Shown here in pieces: positions 61,828 through 64,000 of a stretch of DNA of 64,000 nt. The notes beneath the pieces were generated by a model. That model saw only the letters and a list, made by a program, of their open reading frames with translations, was not told the DNA's origin and did not search any database. Each line of letters begins with the position of its first letter. Within the stretch, counting starts at the first letter, position 1. Source of the stretch: an uncultured Merdimonas sp. GTDB taxonomy: Bacteria; Bacillota; Clostridia; Lachnospirales; Lachnospiraceae. The translations under genes were made by a program, and so were the position numbers. The stretch spans positions 49,681-113,680 of the forward strand of contig CALWGE010000002.1 of the NCBI GenBank assembly GCA_944378225.1, read 5' to 3'.

Positions 61828-62150
61828 AAAAAAAGGCTTCCGTCCTGTAAAAGGACGGAAGCCATATACTTACGTTATACCACCTTGTTACAGCATGCTG
61901 TCACATGCGTCTCCCTGTAACGGAGGAAATCCGTCGGTGCCTAAGAAGCTTTCCCCGATTCCCCAAAACCTGCCTGCGGAAATTCCGCGGCCCGGTCAGT
62001 TCCTGTCTTCCTTCAGCCCGCGGCTCGGAAGTGATTTTCAGAAACCCGTACTCGCGCCGGGCTTCCACCCTCCCCGGCTCTCTTGGCCTTTCCGGCTTTT
62101 CCTACTCTCTTCGTCTCAGCCTTTTCGTCATATAAGCTGTATTCGCTAAA
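61828..62150 (-). promoter_or_regulatory. T-box riboswitch upstream of ileS
   Basis: Transcribed leftward between the promoter (62158-62187) and ileS. It ends with the T-box AAGGTGGTATAACG (61886-61873), a variant of GGTGGNACCGCG, followed by a terminator hairpin (61835-61863, GGCTTCCGTCC / GGACGGAAGCC) and a T-run. A candidate specifier codon ATC lies at 62035-62033 in the context GAAAATCAC, fitting isoleucine. The stem I region upstream is GC-rich and structured. Uncharged tRNA-Ile would favour antitermination. Confidence 0.85.
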
Positions 62151-62157
62151 CGTCCCT

Positions 62158-62187
62158 AGTATACCCCGTTTTTGCGGGATTTGTCAA
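62158..62187 (-). promoter_or_regulatory. Sigma-A promoter of ileS
   Basis: TTGACA (62187-62182) and TATACT (62163-62158) with an 18-bp spacer on the minus strand. Confidence 0.85.
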
Positions 62188-62238
62188 CCTTTCGGCCTGT
62201 TTTTTTCTTAAGGAAATGTGAACTTTTACGATTTACCC

Positions 62239-62267
62239 TTGCGCATCAAAAAAAAATGACATATACT
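62239..62267 (+). promoter_or_regulatory. Promoter of the dacF-like gene
   Basis: TTGCGC (62239-62244) and TATACT (62262-62267) with a 17-bp spacer. Confidence 0.6.
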
Positions 62268-62320
62268 TTACCTGATAAATATTACAGAATTGTTTCGTTA
62301 TATAAAGGAGTTTTTTCAAC

Positions 62321-63925
62321 ATGAAGTTTTCACATAAATTTCGGACAGGTTTTCTCATCCTGTCTGTTGTCAGCGCGCTCTGTGCATATCCTGTCACAGC
62401 TGACGCCAGGACTCTGACTGCAGCCGAAAAAGCGGCAGCAGAAGCCCTCGAGCAGGAACGTCAGGCAGCGTACAATAAATCCATTGATTCCAATTCCATA
62501 GAGAACTGGCCCCAGGGGCCGCAGATTTATGCAGAGTCTGCCATTGTCATGGAAGCAGATACCGGAACAATCCTTTATAATAAGGATATGGATATGGTCA
62601 ACTACCCCGCCAGTATTACCAAGATCATGACGGCTCTCGTCGCTCTGGAGAACTGTTCTCTGGATGAGACAGTAACTTATTCCTATTATGCCACTCATTC
62701 CATTGAGGCAGGAAGCAGTACTATCGGAACAACAGAAGGGGAAGAGCTTACCGTGGAGGAATCTCTTTACGCCCTGCTTCTTATGTCAGCCAATGAATGC
62801 GGCAATGGCCTGGCAGAGCATGTGGCCGGTTCTATCGATGCCTTCGTGGATATGATGAATGAGAAAGCCGCAGCACTTGGCTGTACCAACACTCATTTCG
62901 CAAATCCCCATGGACTCCATGACGAAAATCACTATACTTCTGCTCACGACATGGCGCTGATCATGCAGGCTGCCCTGCAGAATGAAGACTTCGTTCGTAT
63001 TTCCGGCACAGATCGCTATGAAATGCGGGCCACTAATAAGGATGATGAAATCACCTATATGACCAACCATCACAAGATGATTGCTCCTTATAAAAGCGAC
63101 TCCCGGTTCCTGGACGACACCGTAATCTCCGGAAAGACAGGCTATACTTCTGATGCTCTGAATACTCTCGTTACTGCTGCCGAACGTAACGGCATGACTC
63201 TGATTGTTGTTACCATGAGAACAGCAAATTCGGGGGAAACAGGTATTCCGCTTTATACGGACACCGCCCTGCTTCTGGACTACGCTTCTGAAAATTTCAG
63301 CCGAGTCAGCGTTGCGGATAATGAGACAAACTTTTCTGTTGCAAAATCAAATAACTTTTTTGCCGGCAGTGCTATTTTCGGACAGACAATGCCTCTTATC
63401 ACGATTAATCCTGATGATGGAATTATTCTTCCCAACGGTGCTCCTTTTACAGACGCATCTCCGGAACTTGTGTTTTCAGAAGACAACTCTGATTCAAACA
63501 TCATTGCAACCCTGTCCTACACTTACCAGGGACAGCCTGTAGGATCTGCTTCCATCATGCGCGGAGAAGCCAATGTACAGGATTTTACCTTTGATCGGGA
63601 AATCGGTTCTGAAGAAGAAACTGAAGCCGTAACAGCACTGAGTACAGATGTTCAGCAGAAACACTTTATTAAAATCAACATACGTCTGATCCTTATTTTT
63701 GCAGTGATCGCAGTTATTATCTTCCTGCTGTACCAGGTTGTCCGTCAGCTTATGAAGAATTTTCAGTTTTCTCTGGGCTTTGCCCCGAAACGGAGCCGCT
63801 ATCGTTACAGCCGCTCCCGCAGAAACAGACGTTCTTCTCTGTGGCGCAGAAAAAACAGACATTCTGCAAGATACCGCAGAAACAGCCACAGCAGAAATGA
63901 CCTGTCTGACGATATTGATTTATAA
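62321..63925 (+). CDS. dacF: D-alanyl-D-alanine carboxypeptidase (PBP5/DacF family) with basic C-terminal tail
   Basis: A 534-aa low-molecular-weight penicillin-binding protein trimming D-Ala from peptidoglycan stems. A signal peptide is about 1-28; SITK (S98-K101) is the nucleophile motif, SAN in LLLMSANECGNG the second and KTG in VISGKTGYTS the third. After the catalytic and C-terminal beta domains comes one membrane helix (about 450-472), then about 60 residues rich in Arg, Ser and His (RSRYRYSRSRRNRR), probably cytoplasmic. That tail is unusual, as PBP5 proteins normally end in an amphipathic anchor. ATG 62321 has AAAGGAG upstream. Confidence 0.92.
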   Translation: MKFSHKFRTGFLILSVVSALCAYPVTADARTLTAAEKAAAEALEQERQAAYNKSIDSNSIENWPQGPQIYAESAIVMEADTGTILYNKDMDMVNYPASITKIMTALVALENCSLDETVTYSYYATHSIEAGSSTIGTTEGEELTVEESLYALLLMSANECGNGLAEHVAGSIDAFVDMMNEKAAALGCTNTHFANPHGLHDENHYTSAHDMALIMQAALQNEDFVRISGTDRYEMRATNKDDEITYMTNHHKMIAPYKSDSRFLDDTVISGKTGYTSDALNTLVTAAERNGMTLIVVTMRTANSGETGIPLYTDTALLLDYASENFSRVSVADNETNFSVAKSNNFFAGSAIFGQTMPLITINPDDGIILPNGAPFTDASPELVFSEDNSDSNIIATLSYTYQGQPVGSASIMRGEANVQDFTFDREIGSEEETEAVTALSTDVQQKHFIKINIRLILIFAVIAVIIFLLYQVVRQLMKNFQFSLGFAPKRSRYRYSRSRRNRRSSLWRRKNRHSARYRRNSHSRNDLSDDIDL

Positions 63926-63932
63926 GTCAAGA

Positions 63933-63974
63933 CCACCGGCTTAGCCGGTGGCTTGTTCTGCCCCTGTAAGGGGC
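63933..63974. repeat. Clustered palindromes at the right window edge, possible mobile-element end
   Basis: CCACCGGC-tta-GCCGGTGG (63933-63951) and GCCCCT-gta-AGGGGC (63960-63974) are followed by a GC-rich stretch that may start a third palindrome but is cut by the window end. The first stem begins 8 bp after the dacF stop. It could act as terminator, but no T-run follows. The style recalls subterminal hairpins of IS200/IS605-type elements; this cannot be decided from the visible bases. Confidence 0.45.
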
Positions 63975-64000
63975 TGTTACCTGCTTGCGCCCGGAAGGCG

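Overview
The window looks like a piece of chromosome from a spore-forming, low-to-mid GC Firmicute, most probably a gut Lachnospiraceae (Clostridium cluster XIVa). The evidence is the clostridial layout of sporulation genes (yabP-yabQ-divIC-spoIIE-tilS-hpt-ftsH; spoIID-spoIIQ), strong AGGAGG-type ribosome binding sites with frequent GTG and TTG starts, sigma-A promoters of TTGACA-17-TATAAT type, a T-box leader on ileS, and a PerR/reverse-rubrerythrin pair typical of anaerobes. Nearly all genes lie on the minus strand. I see no prophage, CRISPR array or intact transposase. All calls come from reading the sequence; no database search was run.

Layout (minus-strand blocks are transcribed right to left). 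1-2.3 kb: the 5' end of a fructose-type PTS IIA gene and a PRD/EIIB/EIIA-domain regulator. 2.5-4.0 kb: a phosphoglucomutase. 4.2-15.8 kb: a sugar-uptake region with a YesN-type response regulator, a YesM-type sensor kinase, a membrane-anchored sugar-binding protein, stacked terminator repeats, then permease, ATPase, permease, lipoprotein binding protein, fucU mutarotase and a further binding lipoprotein. 15.9-18.7 kb: a DUF1002 protein, an alpha/beta hydrolase with a repeat-rich leader, and a cytidylate-kinase-like protein. 18.9-21.2 kb: a large polytopic membrane protein and tRNA-Pro. 21.3-24.9 kb: an orphan corrinoid protein, a VanZ-like protein and a GH13 glycosidase.

25-33 kb holds the conserved mazG-hup-rqcP-yabP-yabQ-divIC-spoIIE-tilS-hpt-ftsH block. 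Here spoIIE has a promoter with a 21-bp spacer and Spo0A-like boxes. 33-43.6 kb is housekeeping: phosphoglucomutase, CotS-like protein, cca, proS, ytvI, a pseudouridine synthase whose gene is studded with DnaA-box-like 9-mers, pgi and mtnN. 43.7-44.8 kb is an AT-rich patch with a small secreted protein and the divergent 3' half of a DUF4367-like gene. 45-51.5 kb contains murG, an ECF sigma factor, a HIT protein, a minimal orphan histidine kinase behind Spo0A-like repeats, darA, tRNA-Lys, trmB, an intergenic DnaA-box cluster and an NlpC/P60 hydrolase. 51.5-54 kb is perR, reverse rubrerythrin, a hemolysin III homologue and a GIY-YIG protein. 54-64 kb is spoIIQ, spoIID, glgP, ileS with its T-box, a DacF-type carboxypeptidase, and clustered palindromes at the right edge.

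The genes group into sugar sensing and uptake with central hexose-phosphate metabolism (two phosphoglucomutases, pgi, glgP, GH13), the sporulation programme and the translation apparatus. The observations I would follow first are the two DnaA-box clusters about 10 kb apart, the orphan kinase behind three 10-bp-phased Spo0A-like boxes, the binding-protein/kinase/response-regulator sensor unit, the AT-rich mosaic patch, and the palindrome cluster cut by the right edge.
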